64,000 nucleotides of DNA from Moritella sp. F3 (lineage in GTDB: Bacteria; Pseudomonadota; Gammaproteobacteria; Enterobacterales; Moritellaceae), in assembly GCF_015082335.1 (NCBI RefSeq), contig NZ_BLRL01000010.1, positions 107,243-171,242 of the forward strand. The letters run 5' to 3'. A program made the translations under genes and the position numbers. This document shows, piece by piece, positions 44,254-54,556 of the stretch. The stretch's first letter is position 1. Each line of letters opens with the position of its first letter. A model generated the notes under the pieces. That model was not told the origin of the DNA and ran no database searches. It saw nothing but the letters and a program-made list of their open reading frames with translations.

Positions 44254-46827
44254 ATGCGCTTAGATCAACTCACTTCTAAATTCCAAATGGCTATTTCTGA
44301 TGCGCAGTCACTTGCTTTGGGTAAAGATAATCAATTTATCGAACCTATTCATTTAATGACCGCGTTATTAAATCAAGATCATAGCTCTATTCGTCCCTTA
44401 CTCACGGCGGCAGCGATAGATGCCAATTCATTACGTTGGCAATTAGCTGATGAATTAGAACGTTTACCGCAAGTGCAAGGCACACAAGGTGATATTCAAC
44501 TATCGTCAGCATTAAATATGCTTTTAAATTTGTGTGATAAATTTTCCCAAAAACGCAAAGATAAATTTATTTCTTCCGAGATGTTTGTACTGGCAGCGGT
44601 TGAAGATAAAGGCCGTTTAGGTGAATTACTGCGTAAAGCAGGTGGCACACGAAAACAAGTTGAAGAAGCGATTGATGTGATCCGCGGTGGCGAAAAAGTG
44701 GATAATCAAGGTGCTGAAGAGCAGCGTGAAGCATTAAGCAAATACACACTCGATCTGACTGAGCGTGCCGAAGTGGGGAAATTAGATCCAGTTATTGGCC
44801 GTGATGATGAGATCCGTCGTGCGATCCAAGTATTGCAGCGTCGCACTAAAAACAATCCCGTTTTAATCGGTGAACCAGGGGTGGGTAAAACAGCCATTGC
44901 TGAAGGGTTGGCGCAACGTATTGTTAACGGAGAAGTGCCTGAAGGACTGAAAAACAAACGGGTATTATCGTTGGATATGGGCGCGTTAGTTGCTGGCGCT
45001 AAATACCGTGGCGAATTTGAAGAACGCTTGAAATCGGTGATCAAAGAGTTGGCGCAAACGGAAGGCCAGACTATCTTGTTCATTGATGAATTACATACCA
45101 TGATCGGCGCGGGTAAAGGTGACGGTGCGATGGATGCAGGTAATATGCTTAAACCTGCGCTAGCCCGTGGTGAACTGCATTGCATGGGCGCGACTACTTT
45201 AGATGAGTACCGTCAATATATTGAAAAAGATGCTGCACTGGAACGTCGTTTCCAAAAAGTTCTAATTGAAGAGCCAAGCGTTGAAGATACCATCGCCATT
45301 TTACGCGGGTTAAAATCACGTTATGAATTGCATCACAATGTTGATATTACCGATCCGGCTATTGTCGCGGCGGCAACCTTGTCACACCGTTATATTTCTG
45401 ACCGTCAATTACCCGATAAAGCCATTGATCTGATTGATGAAGCGGCGTCGTCTATTCGTCTACAAATGGATTCAAAACCAGAAGCGTTAGATAAGCTAGA
45501 GCGTCGTATCATTCAGCTCAAGATTGAGCAGCAAGCACTGGAAAAAGAAGATGATGCTGCCAGTATGAAACGCTTATCGACATTGGCAGATGAATTGGCT
45601 GACAAACAAGATAAATTTAATGATTTAGATGAAATATGGCGCACCGAAAAAGCAGCACTATCTGGTACCAAACACATTAAATCGGCGTTAGATAAAGCCC
45701 GCGTAGAGCTGGATATGGCGCGACGTGCTAGCGATTTAAATAAAATGTCAGAACTGCAATACGGCACGATCCCGATGTTAGAAAAACAGTTGGATCTGGC
45801 GGCGCAGGCTGAAATGCAAGATATGACCTTGTTAAAACATAAGGTCGGCGAGGCTGAAATCGCAGATATTCTATCGCGTTGGACTGGTATTCCGGTTAAT
45901 CGCATGTTGGAAGGCGAAAAAGAAAAATTATTGGCGATGGAAGCTAATTTACACCAACGTGTTATCGGTCAAGAAGAAGCGATTAGTGTTATTTCTAATG
46001 CGATCCGTCGTAGTCGTGCTGGTTTAGCCGATCCAAATCGTCCGATGGGTTCGTTCTTATTCATGGGACCAACGGGTGTCGGTAAAACCGAAGTATGTAA
46101 AGCCTTGGCTGATTTTATCTTTGATTCTGACCACGCGATGATCCGCATCGATATGTCGGAGTTTATGGAGAAGCATTCAGTGGCTCGTTTAATTGGCGCC
46201 CCTCCCGGTTATGTGGGTTACGAAGAAGGGGGTTACCTTACTGAAGCGGTGCGCCGTAAACCGTACTCGGTGATCTTGTTGGATGAAGTTGAAAAAGCCC
46301 ATCCAGATATTTTTAATATCTTATTGCAGGTATTGGATGACGGCCGCTTAACGGATGGTCAGGGGCGTACAGTTGATTTCCGTAATACCGTGATTATCAT
46401 GACGTCTAATTTAGGCTCGGATATTATTCAGGAAAAATACGCGACCCACGATCAGGAAGGCATAAAAGCAGCCTTGTTAGAGTTACTTGGCCAAAGCTTC
46501 CGTCCTGAATTTATTAACCGCATTGATGACACTGTGGTATTCCATCCATTGGGGCGTAATCACATTGAAAAAATTGCCGCGATCCAATTAAAATCGTTAG
46601 AGGCGAGATTAAAACAGTTGGGTTATAGCTTATCGATTACCGCGGGTGCATTGGCTAAATTAGCTGAAGCCGGATTCGATCCTTTATTTGGGGCGCGGCC
46701 GCTGAAACGGGTATTGCAAAAACAGGTTGAAAATCGACTGGCCAATGCTATTTTGGCCGGTAGTATCGTTCCGGGTAAAGCTGTGAAAGTAACAGTTGTT
46801 GATGATGAGTTATGCGTTAGCCAATAA
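44254..46827 (+). CDS. clpB: ATP-dependent disaggregase ClpB
   Basis: The 857-residue chaperone has an N-terminal Clp repeat domain (1-145) and AAA-1 with Walker [10 protein letters not shown] near 206. A coiled-coil M-domain (about 410-530) follows, then AAA-2 with GPTGVGKTE near 605. With DnaK it rescues aggregated proteins after heat shock. Gene order bamD-rluD-pgeF-clpB equals that of E. coli. Confidence 0.98.
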   Translation: MRLDQLTSKFQMAISDAQSLALGKDNQFIEPIHLMTALLNQDHSSIRPLLTAAAIDANSLRWQLADELERLPQVQGTQGDIQLSSALNMLLNLCDKFSQKRKDKFISSEMFVLAAVEDKGRLGELLRKAGGTRKQVEEAIDVIRGGEKVDNQGAEEQREALSKYTLDLTERAEVGKLDPVIGRDDEIRRAIQVLQRRTKNNPVLIGEPGVGKTAIAEGLAQRIVNGEVPEGLKNKRVLSLDMGALVAGAKYRGEFEERLKSVIKELAQTEGQTILFIDELHTMIGAGKGDGAMDAGNMLKPALARGELHCMGATTLDEYRQYIEKDAALERRFQKVLIEEPSVEDTIAILRGLKSRYELHHNVDITDPAIVAAATLSHRYISDRQLPDKAIDLIDEAASSIRLQMDSKPEALDKLERRIIQLKIEQQALEKEDDAASMKRLSTLADELADKQDKFNDLDEIWRTEKAALSGTKHIKSALDKARVELDMARRASDLNKMSELQYGTIPMLEKQLDLAAQAEMQDMTLLKHKVGEAEIADILSRWTGIPVNRMLEGEKEKLLAMEANLHQRVIGQEEAISVISNAIRRSRAGLADPNRPMGSFLFMGPTGVGKTEVCKALADFIFDSDHAMIRIDMSEFMEKHSVARLIGAPPGYVGYEEGGYLTEAVRRKPYSVILLDEVEKAHPDIFNILLQVLDDGRLTDGQGRTVDFRNTVIIMTSNLGSDIIQEKYATHDQEGIKAALLELLGQSFRPEFINRIDDTVVFHPLGRNHIEKIAAIQLKSLEARLKQLGYSLSITAGALAKLAEAGFDPLFGARPLKRVLQKQVENRLANAILAGSIVPGKAVKVTVVDDELCVSQ

Positions 46828-46883
46828 GCATGGCTTAATCGTGAAAATGTCATTCGATAACTGATTAACGAGTTAATTATGAT

Positions 46884-46916
46884 GAAAGAGTCCTGAGTTT
46901 CAGGGCTTTTTTTTGT
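46884..46916 (+). terminator. Terminator after clpB
   Basis: AAGAGTCCTGA-gtt-TCAGGGCTTTTTTTT, an intrinsic terminator 57 bp past the stop. Confidence 0.85.
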
Positions 46917-47028
46917 CTACAGATTAATTGTTAATCATTCACACTATATTATGTGTTTTTATTGAAGTATTCCGTGCTAATATTTATTTGTTCATAGCAT
47001 TTTATGTTGTGATATATCCACACTAAGT

Positions 47029-47215
47029 TCGGATGAAGGTAGCAGGAGAGTGGCTTTATAGCCCGCCGAAGAAGTAAATCTTTCAGGCGCTTTATTTCGC
47101 AAGAAAAAGCATGGACTGTTACTGGACGAGCCTCTGGAGAGATCCATTAAATTGGACGCCGAAGGAGCAAAGCGACAATGTCGTTGAAACTCTCAGGTAC
47201 AAAGGACAGAGGATA
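47029..47215 (+). ncRNA. Tandem glycine riboswitch
   Basis: Two consecutive glycine aptamers are visible. The first runs about 47029-47112, with GGAGAGTGGC, GCCGAAGAAG, CTTTCAGGCGC and GGACTG. The second runs about 47122-47215, with CTGGAGAGATCC, GCCGAAGGAGCAA, ACTCTCAGGTACAAAGGACAGAGG. The paired aptamers joined by a short linker are the classic cooperative arrangement. The transcript continues into a Na+/alanine-glycine symporter gene, a known target class. A frame open through 47111-47302 is only the riboswitch read as protein. Confidence 0.95.
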
Positions 47216-47310
47216 GGATTATTTTTTTTGCGTACTTTCACGTCTGCTTTTCGCCTCGGCTTATGCTGTGGTTTTTCTGCTCCGTATACCCATCTTGAAT
47301 AATTACATCC

Positions 47311-47334
47311 TCCTCAGATTCACATTCTTGAGGA
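47311..47334 (+). promoter_or_regulatory. Ribosome-site-sequestering hairpin (riboswitch expression platform)
   Basis: TCCTCA (47311-47316) is complementary to TGAGGA (47329-47334), which contains the Shine-Dalgarno sequence 10 bp upstream of the symporter ATG. This suggests that glycine controls translation initiation rather than termination; no T-tract terminator is visible in the leader. Confidence 0.55.
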
Positions 47335-47344
47335 ATGATTTTTA

Positions 47345-48892
47345 ATGCACTATTTACAATTAACAGCACTATTCACAGAACTATTCACAGAAATATCAAC
47401 ATCAGCATTATTAGCACCGACACTATCTGTATCAGCATTAGCAGACACGGCCGATTTAACGCAGCAGTCTTCGTCACTGCTATCAACATTACTGCAATCT
47501 ATCATTAATTTTTTATCACAACCCCTGCAAAATATGCTGCAAAGCATCGATCATTTTATTTGGGGCCCACCATTGTTATTACTCCTGGTCGGCACTGGTA
47601 TTTATCTGACACTGCGTTTAGGGTTTTTACAAATCACAAAATTACCATTAGCACTAAAATATCTGTTTTCAGGGGATAAAAGCGATGGCGTCCAGAAGAG
47701 TCACAAGCAAGGTGACATCAGTAGCTTTGCGGCATTATGCACTGCGCTTTCTGCCACTATCGGTACCGGTAATATTGTCGGTGTTGCCACGGCGATTAAA
47801 ATGGGTGGACCGGGGGCTTTATTTTGGATGTGGATGGCGGCCTTTTTTGGTATGGCAACCAAATATGCCGAATGTTTATTAGCGGTGAAGTACCGTGTTG
47901 TCGATGAAAAAGGTCAAATGGCGGGTGGCCCGATGTATTATCTTGAGCATGGCTTAGGTAATCATTTTTTAGCCAAAGCATTTGCCCTCTTTGGTATTGG
48001 CGTCGCTTGTTTTGGTATAGGTACTTTCCCGCAAGTGAATGCGATCACTGAAGCTGTGCAGATCTCGTTTAATGTACCAGTGTGGTTATCTGCTGCGGTA
48101 CTGACAGTATTAGTGGCAATGGTGACGTTAGGTGGCATTAACTCAATTTCAGCGATTGCCCAGCGCACAGTGCCCTTTATGGCAGTATGTTATGTGTTCG
48201 CGTCATTGTTGGTGCTGTTATTTAATATCAGTGCAGTACCTGATGCGATAGCTCTCGTTATCAGCAGTGCGTTCACACCAACAGCGGCAACGGGTGGTTT
48301 CTTAGGGGCTACTGTTATGTTAGCTATTCAAAGTGGCGTAGCGCGAGGTGTGTTTTCCAATGAATCGGGTTTAGGTAGCGCGCCAATAGCGGCGGCTGCA
48401 GCAAAGACTGATTCTTGTGTCAAACAGGGCTTGATCTCAATGACGGGTACTTTCTTCGATACCATCATTATTTGTACCATGACTGGACTGACGTTAGTGC
48501 TAACAGGCGTATGGAGTGGTGATACTTCCGGCGCAGCGATGACCACATTAGCGTTCGAGCAAGGACTATCCCCGTTAATTGGTCAATATGTGATTACCTT
48601 AGGGCTAGTGTTCTTTGCTTTCACGACTATCCTCGGTTGGAATTATTATGGCGAACGTTGTGTGCAATATCTGTTTGGCCAAAAAGGCATTAAACCGTAC
48701 AAGTATGGTTATATTTTATTGGTTGCTGGTGGCGCGTTCTTACATCTGGATCTGATTTGGATCTTGGCTGATATTGTGAATGGTCTAATGGCGATCCCCA
48801 ACTTAATTGGTTTGATTGGTTTACGTCATGTTGTGATTGAAGAAACACGATTATTCTTTGATAAATTAACCTTGAGTGAGCAAACCGCATAA
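47345..48892 (+). CDS. Alanine/glycine:cation symporter (AGCS family)
   Basis: The 515-residue inner-membrane protein has about ten or eleven helices and AGCS signatures: LFSGDKSDGVQKSHKQGDISSFAALCTALSATIGTGNIVGVA near 105-140, GGPMYYLEHGLG, and FSNESGLGSAPIAAAAAKTD near 340. It imports alanine or glycine with Na+ or H+. A ~60-residue N-terminal region before the first core helix is longer than usual. The glycine riboswitch upstream argues for glycine; on known examples, high glycine may alter expression in either direction. Confidence 0.95.
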   Translation: MHYLQLTALFTELFTEISTSALLAPTLSVSALADTADLTQQSSSLLSTLLQSIINFLSQPLQNMLQSIDHFIWGPPLLLLLVGTGIYLTLRLGFLQITKLPLALKYLFSGDKSDGVQKSHKQGDISSFAALCTALSATIGTGNIVGVATAIKMGGPGALFWMWMAAFFGMATKYAECLLAVKYRVVDEKGQMAGGPMYYLEHGLGNHFLAKAFALFGIGVACFGIGTFPQVNAITEAVQISFNVPVWLSAAVLTVLVAMVTLGGINSISAIAQRTVPFMAVCYVFASLLVLLFNISAVPDAIALVISSAFTPTAATGGFLGATVMLAIQSGVARGVFSNESGLGSAPIAAAAAKTDSCVKQGLISMTGTFFDTIIICTMTGLTLVLTGVWSGDTSGAAMTTLAFEQGLSPLIGQYVITLGLVFFAFTTILGWNYYGERCVQYLFGQKGIKPYKYGYILLVAGGAFLHLDLIWILADIVNGLMAIPNLIGLIGLRHVVIEETRLFFDKLTLSEQTA

Positions 48893-49066
48893 CAGCTATG
48901 GCGTTTCGATTGCGTTGCTATTGAGCAGTGATAGGCCGATCTGGCTTATTGCCGCTCAATACATTATCACCGATATAAACTCACGATCAGTAGTATTACG
49001 GTGTTACCTCTGTCATTAACCTCATATCATAACTGTCTATCATTCTGCGTAGAACATGAGACTGTT

Positions 49067-50122
49067 ATGAGCCTTTCCCAGCAAGTATTTAAACAATTAT
49101 CTGATACCGTTAATCAATCTGTCGTTGGCCAAGACGATGTGGTCAAAGCCTTGCTGATTGGTTTATTAACCCGTGGTCATGTACTACTCGAAGGTTTACC
49201 TGGTACTGCTAAAACGCGTTCAATTAAAGCACTTGCTGATGCAATGAATGCTGATTTTGGACGTGTGCAATTCACGCCTGATTTATTACCATCTGATGTA
49301 ACTGGCGCTGAAATTTACCGTGATGTTGAGGGCAAGCACAGCCTTACATTCCAACCTGGTCCTATTTTTAATAATTTGATCCTCGCCGATGAAATTAACC
49401 GAGCGCCAGCAAAAGTACAATCTGCATTGCTAGAAGCGATGGCTGAAAACTCAGTTACGTCGGCTGGTGAAACGCGTCAATTGCCGAATTTATTCATGGT
49501 GTTAGCGACTCAAAATCCAGTGGAACAAGAGGGGACTTATCCGTTACCTGAAGCGCAAATGGATCGCTTTATGTTGAAAGTGAATGTTGATTATCCCGAT
49601 GCGAAATCTGAGCTAGCGATTATTGATTTAGTGCGCGAAGAAGAGTTAATGAGCATATCGAGTGATAATCATGTGTTTAAAGATAGCGAACCAAAGGATC
49701 AGGCTGGATCTCAGCATCAAGGTATTATCAAAAACAGTCCCTCAATCCCCGAATTGATGATTCGACCTGAACATATTATTGTCGCGCAACAAGAAGTTTC
49801 TCGGATCTATATTTCCCCCTTGATAAAAAGCTATGTTGTTAACCTGGTGATGGCAACACGGGGAGTAGGCGATTATAACCATGCTCAATTCCCGCAATGG
49901 TTAGCTGTAGGTGCAAGCCCGAGAGCCAGTATTGCCCTTGATCGTGGCGCCCGAGCACATGCGTGGCTAGCGGGACGTGATTATGTCGACCCGGATGATG
50001 TACGCGCGATGGTACATTTGGTATTAGGGCATCGTTTAGTACTAAGTTATGCGGCCATTAGCGAGCGAATCACCACCGTTAAGGTAATTGACGAGATCCT
50101 TGAACACGTGATGATAGGGTAG
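49067..50122 (+). CDS. MoxR-type AAA+ ATPase
   Basis: I choose ATG 49067 (MSLSQQVFKQL); a longer frame to 49001 lacks family similarity. The 351-residue ATPase has Walker A LEGLPGTAKT near 45, Walker B LILADEINRAPAKVQSALLEAMAE near 105 and NPVEQEGTYPLPEAQMDRF near 148. A ~30-residue Glu/Asp/Ser-rich insertion (about 200-230) precedes the C-terminal lid. MoxR proteins work with von Willebrand A partners as maturation chaperones, and those partners follow in this operon. Confidence 0.93.
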   Translation: MSLSQQVFKQLSDTVNQSVVGQDDVVKALLIGLLTRGHVLLEGLPGTAKTRSIKALADAMNADFGRVQFTPDLLPSDVTGAEIYRDVEGKHSLTFQPGPIFNNLILADEINRAPAKVQSALLEAMAENSVTSAGETRQLPNLFMVLATQNPVEQEGTYPLPEAQMDRFMLKVNVDYPDAKSELAIIDLVREEELMSISSDNHVFKDSEPKDQAGSQHQGIIKNSPSIPELMIRPEHIIVAQQEVSRIYISPLIKSYVVNLVMATRGVGDYNHAQFPQWLAVGASPRASIALDRGARAHAWLAGRDYVDPDDVRAMVHLVLGHRLVLSYAAISERITTVKVIDEILEHVMIG

Positions 50123-50126
50123 TGCT

Positions 50127-51134
50127 ATGGCTTGGAATACATGGTTTTCAACAACGGATAAATCAGACGGTTCGCTGCATGATGATCCGCGTATATACAC
50201 TGATTTAAATGAGTTATTAAAAATTAAAGCGCAAACAGCTGGTTTTAGTTTTTCTCCCAATCAGGGGCGTTGTAGTATTTTTTCGGGTTTACATGAATCA
50301 CGCTTACGCGGGCGAGGATTAAATTTTGAAGAGTTACGCCATTATAATAATGGCGATGATGTTAAAAATTTAGATTGGAAAGTCACGTTAAGAACTGGAA
50401 AACCACATGTGCGCGCTTACAGTGAGGAAAAAGAGCGGCAGATTTGGCTGTGTGTTGATCAGCGCCAGTCCATGTTTTTTAGTTCACAGCAGACGATGAA
50501 ATCAGTCGTCGCGGCGAATCTTGCTGCACTATGTCTATGGCGTGTACTTGCTGATGCAGACCGTGTTGGTGGTTACATTTTTAATGATCAGGCGAGCTTC
50601 CATTTTAAACCACAGCGCACTAATACATTAGCGCTGCAATTTATTCAGCAATTGCATACTGTTAATCACCAACTACAAGTCGGCCTTGTGGAGGTTGATG
50701 TGCCAAGGATACGTTTGACCGATATGTTAGCGACGTTGCAAGCATTGCAGTCAAAGTCAAAAACATTTGTCATTATCAGCGATTGGTATGGATTTGATGA
50801 AGAGTGTGCCAATCGGTTACGTGCGCTGCAGCAGCATAATGATGTTATCGCTGTGCATATTAGTGATCCCCTTGAGCAGAGTCTAATAAATATCGATTCA
50901 CTGATTACCAGTGATGGTCATCATCAATTACAGCTTTCTAATCAACAATTACAGCGTAATAAAAACGCTTTACAGCATGCTTATCAAGCTGCTTTTTTGG
51001 CTAAGCAAAATTTATTACAACAAGCTCTGCAATTGTCTACGCTTTCGATAATCGATATTGGTACTGACGGCAGTGAGATTAATCAATTTAAGTCTGCTTT
51101 CCATATGAATCATAAAAAGAGTGAGTCGGAATGA
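50127..51134 (+). CDS. DUF58 domain protein of Bat operon
   Basis: A 335-residue protein with the DUF58 signature GLHESRLRGRGLNFEELRHYNNGDDVKNLDWKVTLRTGKPHVRAYSEEKER (about 50-100), followed by a vWA-like fold (WLCVDQRQSM). DUF58 proteins are always near MoxR ATPases. Starts 4 bp after moxR; ends overlapping the next gene by 4 bp. Confidence 0.92.
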   Translation: MAWNTWFSTTDKSDGSLHDDPRIYTDLNELLKIKAQTAGFSFSPNQGRCSIFSGLHESRLRGRGLNFEELRHYNNGDDVKNLDWKVTLRTGKPHVRAYSEEKERQIWLCVDQRQSMFFSSQQTMKSVVAANLAALCLWRVLADADRVGGYIFNDQASFHFKPQRTNTLALQFIQQLHTVNHQLQVGLVEVDVPRIRLTDMLATLQALQSKSKTFVIISDWYGFDEECANRLRALQQHNDVIAVHISDPLEQSLINIDSLITSDGHHQLQLSNQQLQRNKNALQHAYQAAFLAKQNLLQQALQLSTLSIIDIGTDGSEINQFKSAFHMNHKKSESE

Positions 51135-51724
51135 TGGTAGATGTTGATAATGCAAATTTAGTCGGCGATGCATTCGGTAACTTACTATTACGCGACATGG
51201 TACAAATTAATATCCCTGAACAGATCTGTTTTTTGCCTCAAACGTGGGGTTGGCTAGTTGTTGGTTTAGTACTGGTATTATTTATTGGTCGTTATTTACT
51301 TTTAGCATGGCAGAAGTATTGGCGTAATCGCTACCGGAAAAAACTACAGTCTAAATTACTGACTTGTGATGTAAGTGACTGTTTACATACACCTCGATTT
51401 ATTCATCAATTATTACAACAAGCCTGCTTGCAAGCCTACCCAAAACGCTCATTAACGGCTCGTCAATTACAAGGTGCTGCGTTTTTAGTGTTTTTAGATA
51501 GCTGTACACAAGACAATACCGAGTTTGATTCCGCGATAGGGGAGTTATGGCAACAAGCGCTGTATTTACCACTAGCGTTAAGTGAGTGGTCTGCTGCACA
51601 TAATCAGGTATTGATATTATCGGCGCAGCGCTGGCTAAAATTACATATTGATGATGCAGAATTAGGTAGTGAGCTGGGTACTGAAATAGGAGGAAATGAG
51701 CATGTTCGCAACAAGCGTGATTGA
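51131..51724 (+). CDS. DUF4381 membrane protein of Bat operon
   Basis: The 197-residue protein has one membrane helix (about 35-57, WGWLVVGLVLVLFIGRYLLL). It then has a basic stretch and a cytoplasmic helical domain, with the family pattern NLLLRDMVQINIPEQICFLPQTWGW at the start. The overlap with both neighbours suggests translational coupling. Function is unknown beyond association with the MoxR/vWA set. Confidence 0.88.
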   Translation: MMVDVDNANLVGDAFGNLLLRDMVQINIPEQICFLPQTWGWLVVGLVLVLFIGRYLLLAWQKYWRNRYRKKLQSKLLTCDVSDCLHTPRFIHQLLQQACLQAYPKRSLTARQLQGAAFLVFLDSCTQDNTEFDSAIGELWQQALYLPLALSEWSAAHNQVLILSAQRWLKLHIDDAELGSELGTEIGGNEHVRNKRD

Positions 51725-52826
51725 GTTCAGTTATCCGTGGTTATTTTTATTGTTGCCATTACCTTGGTTTGTTCAACGATTTTCGCCAGCCTATAAAATA
51801 AAACAGTCAGCGTTGCAGGTGCCGTTTTTTAGTCAGCTCGTGAGTTTATCTGGAGAGCAGCCTAATACAGGGGCGGTGAAGCTAGAACCTAAAATATGGC
51901 AACGTATCGCATTATCGCTGGTGTGGTTATTGCTGGTTGTTGCGATGGCAAAACCGATGTGGCTGGGTGAACCACAAATACGTTCACAGTTTGGCCGTGA
52001 TTTGATGGTGGTCGTCGATTTATCTGGTTCGATGGATAGCCGAGATTTTAGTGTTCCTGGTAGCGACAGTATTTCACGTTTAACGGCGGTAAAAAATGTA
52101 TTGGCTGAATTTTCACAGCAACGTAGTGGTGATCGTTTAGGATTAATTTTGTTTGGTGATGCCGCGTATTTACAAGCGCCATTTACCGCCGATCATCAAG
52201 CGTGGCTCGGTTTGTTAAATGAGTCGGAAGTAGCTATGGCTGGTCAAAGTACTCACCTTGGTGATGCATTAGGCTTAGCGATAAAAGTCATGACCGATGA
52301 ATCGATAACATCAGCTCTCCCTCAAGAAAATACCAGTAACAGTGTCAGCCTTGCTGTAAATAAGAGTACTGCAGCTAAGCCTATCGTAGAGAAACAAAAA
52401 GTAGTGATTGTATTAACCGATGGTAATGATACCGATAGTTTGGTTCCGCCGTTAGAGGCGGCAAAAATAGCAGCGAGTCGTGGTATTAAAATCCACATGA
52501 TTGCTATTGGCGATCCTCGTACCTTTGGTGAACAAGCACTCGATATGGCCGTGATTGATGGTGTTGCAGACATCACTGGCGGACAAGCTTTTCAGGCCAT
52601 ATCTTCTGTCGAGCTAAATCGAGTTTATGCTGAGATAAGCACGCTAGAGCCGAGTCAGTTTGCGAGTTTTAGCTATCGACCTAAAGTAAGTGTTCACTAT
52701 GCTCCTATCGCTTTAGCAATTAGCCTGTATTTTATTCTTTATAGCTTAGTGATATGGCGCAGTTACTATCTTAGCAAGCAACAATCTAAACGTGGTTTGT
52801 TGCTGAATAAGCGAGGAGAAGGCTAA
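51702..52826 (+). CDS. von Willebrand factor A membrane protein (BatA-like)
   Basis: I place the start at ATG 51702, 8 bp after AGGAGG; an ATG two codons earlier is only 2 bp from that site. The 374-residue protein has membrane helices near the N-terminus (about 5-20, 60-80). The vWA domain carries the MIDAS motif DLSGSMDS (about 104-111) and LTDGNDTD. A final helix lies around 335-355. The vWA domain faces the periplasm in Bat proteins. It overlaps DUF4381 by 23 bp. Confidence 0.9.
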   Translation: MFATSVIEFSYPWLFLLLPLPWFVQRFSPAYKIKQSALQVPFFSQLVSLSGEQPNTGAVKLEPKIWQRIALSLVWLLLVVAMAKPMWLGEPQIRSQFGRDLMVVVDLSGSMDSRDFSVPGSDSISRLTAVKNVLAEFSQQRSGDRLGLILFGDAAYLQAPFTADHQAWLGLLNESEVAMAGQSTHLGDALGLAIKVMTDESITSALPQENTSNSVSLAVNKSTAAKPIVEKQKVVIVLTDGNDTDSLVPPLEAAKIAASRGIKIHMIAIGDPRTFGEQALDMAVIDGVADITGGQAFQAISSVELNRVYAEISTLEPSQFASFSYRPKVSVHYAPIALAISLYFILYSLVIWRSYYLSKQQSKRGLLLNKRGEG

Positions 52827-54556
52827 TGTATTTTTCCATGATATGGCAAAACTTTCACTTTATAAGGCCGTTATGGTTACTGGCCTTCGTGCCATTTATT
52901 TTATTTTTTGTGATGAATTTTAGACAAAAAAAAATGCAGGCATCGGTGATTAAAGATTTTCCACCACATTTATTAGCGGCATTAACCGTTGGTGAGCAAG
53001 GTTGGAAAAAATTATTACCGTTAAAATTATGGGGCTTGCTGGTGGTGCTGGCAATTATCATTGCGGCTGGACCGAGTTGGTTACGTCAAGCATCCCCTTT
53101 TGGTGAGGATACAGCACCGTTGGTGATTGTTTTAGATGTATCTGAGTCTATGCAGCAACAAGACATTCAACCGAGTCGACTTGTGCGAGCAAAACAAAAA
53201 ATCAGTGATCTATTGGCTCTACGTGAGGGAGGCAGTACTGCGCTGGTGGTCTACGCAGGGAGTGCACATACCGCAATGTCATTAACACGCGACAATGATG
53301 TTTTTACGCCATTATTGCAAGCTGTATCGCCTAAGATTATGCCACGACAAGGTAAGTTTGCTGAATATAGTTTAGCGAATATAGATACGCTGTTAGCTGC
53401 AGAACGTAGTAAAGGTAATCCGAGTTCTGTGTTACTGATTACTGATGGGTTAGGCAGTGAGACAAAAGCACGCTTTGTTGATTATTTTAATGCCTCTATT
53501 AACAATAATTACAATATAAGTGCCAATACAAATACCACTAATGCGAATTCCAGTTTAAATTCAAAGCAAAGCCCGCCCTTGTTACTAGTCTTAGGTGTTG
53601 GGAATAATGAACAAGCTGTATCAGTCCCTTTTGAGGCTGATGCATTAAAATCGTTAGCAAAAAGTGCAAGTGGTTACTACCATGCTATATCTACTGATAA
53701 TAGCGATGTTGAATGGATACAAGATAATATCCAGCAATTTATGTTACTGAGTAATGACAACGCCCAACCTTGGGCTGATATGGGCTACAACTTAGTGTTT
53801 TTATTAGCGCTATTATTTTTGCTGTGGTTCCGTCGTGGCTGGACTATTAATTGGAGCCTGCAGTCGGTATTACTGTTGTTTGTTTTAACTTATTTTCCAG
53901 CACCTTCAGCATTTGCTAACACTGCCATCTCAAATACGACACCTGAAAATCCAGTCAAAGAAGATCTGCAACCACGATGGCGTTTTGCTGATTTATGGAT
54001 GACTGCAGATCAGCAAGGACAATATTATTTTAACCGAGAGGATTATGCACAAGCAGCTGTGCGTTTTGATGATCCGATGTGGAAAGCTTCGGCCTATTAT
54101 TTTGCCGAAGAATTTGACCTTGCTCGTCGCTACTTTATGCGCGTAGATAACCCTATCGCACAATTTGGAGCCGCCAATGCTTTGGCACAATCACGTGAGT
54201 ATATCGCGGCTCGAAATTTGTTTAAGCAGATAGTAAAAGAAAATCCAGACTATCTGCAGGCTGCACATAATCTAGTGATCGTACAAAAAATTATTGATGA
54301 TATTAATCGCATGAGTGAAAGCCAAACAAATAACGAAAATGAAGCATCAAAAGAATTAGGTGACCAGCCACAAACAAGCGATGGTGCCGAGAAAGTGGTG
54401 AGAAAAGAACAGCTCATTAAGGAAAGTTATAACGCCGAACAACTATTGCAAGATGACGCACTTAATCAAGCATGGATGAAGCGTGTCCAAGGCGACCCCG
54501 AACGTTTTCTCATGACTAAGTTTTCTCAACAGTTACAAACGCAAGGGAGACTATGA
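52826..54556 (+). CDS. von Willebrand A plus TPR protein (BatB/BatC-like fusion)
   Basis: The 576-residue protein has two N-terminal helices, then a vWA domain with MIDAS DVSESMQQQ (near 95-103) and LLITDGLG. Two helices follow around 320-365. A C-terminal TPR-like region (about 395-490) begins near YFNREDYAQAAVRFDDPMWKASAYYFAEEFDLARRYF. The order matches a fusion of BatB (vWA) with BatC (TPR). It overlaps both neighbouring genes by 1-4 bp. Confidence 0.9.
   Translation: MYFSMIWQNFHFIRPLWLLAFVPFILFFVMNFRQKKMQASVIKDFPPHLLAALTVGEQGWKKLLPLKLWGLLVVLAIIIAAGPSWLRQASPFGEDTAPLVIVLDVSESMQQQDIQPSRLVRAKQKISDLLALREGGSTALVVYAGSAHTAMSLTRDNDVFTPLLQAVSPKIMPRQGKFAEYSLANIDTLLAAERSKGNPSSVLLITDGLGSETKARFVDYFNASINNNYNISANTNTTNANSSLNSKQSPPLLLVLGVGNNEQAVSVPFEADALKSLAKSASGYYHAISTDNSDVEWIQDNIQQFMLLSNDNAQPWADMGYNLVFLLALLFLLWFRRGWTINWSLQSVLLLFVLTYFPAPSAFANTAISNTTPENPVKEDLQPRWRFADLWMTADQQGQYYFNREDYAQAAVRFDDPMWKASAYYFAEEFDLARRYFMRVDNPIAQFGAANALAQSREYIAARNLFKQIVKENPDYLQAAHNLVIVQKIIDDINRMSESQTNNENEASKELGDQPQTSDGAEKVVRKEQLIKESYNAEQLLQDDALNQAWMKRVQGDPERFLMTKFSQQLQTQGRL

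Noticed and set aside
47111..47302. Open frame of 63 codons between clpB and the symporter
   Set aside because: It lies over the second glycine aptamer and expression platform; it has no ribosome site and no protein-like composition.
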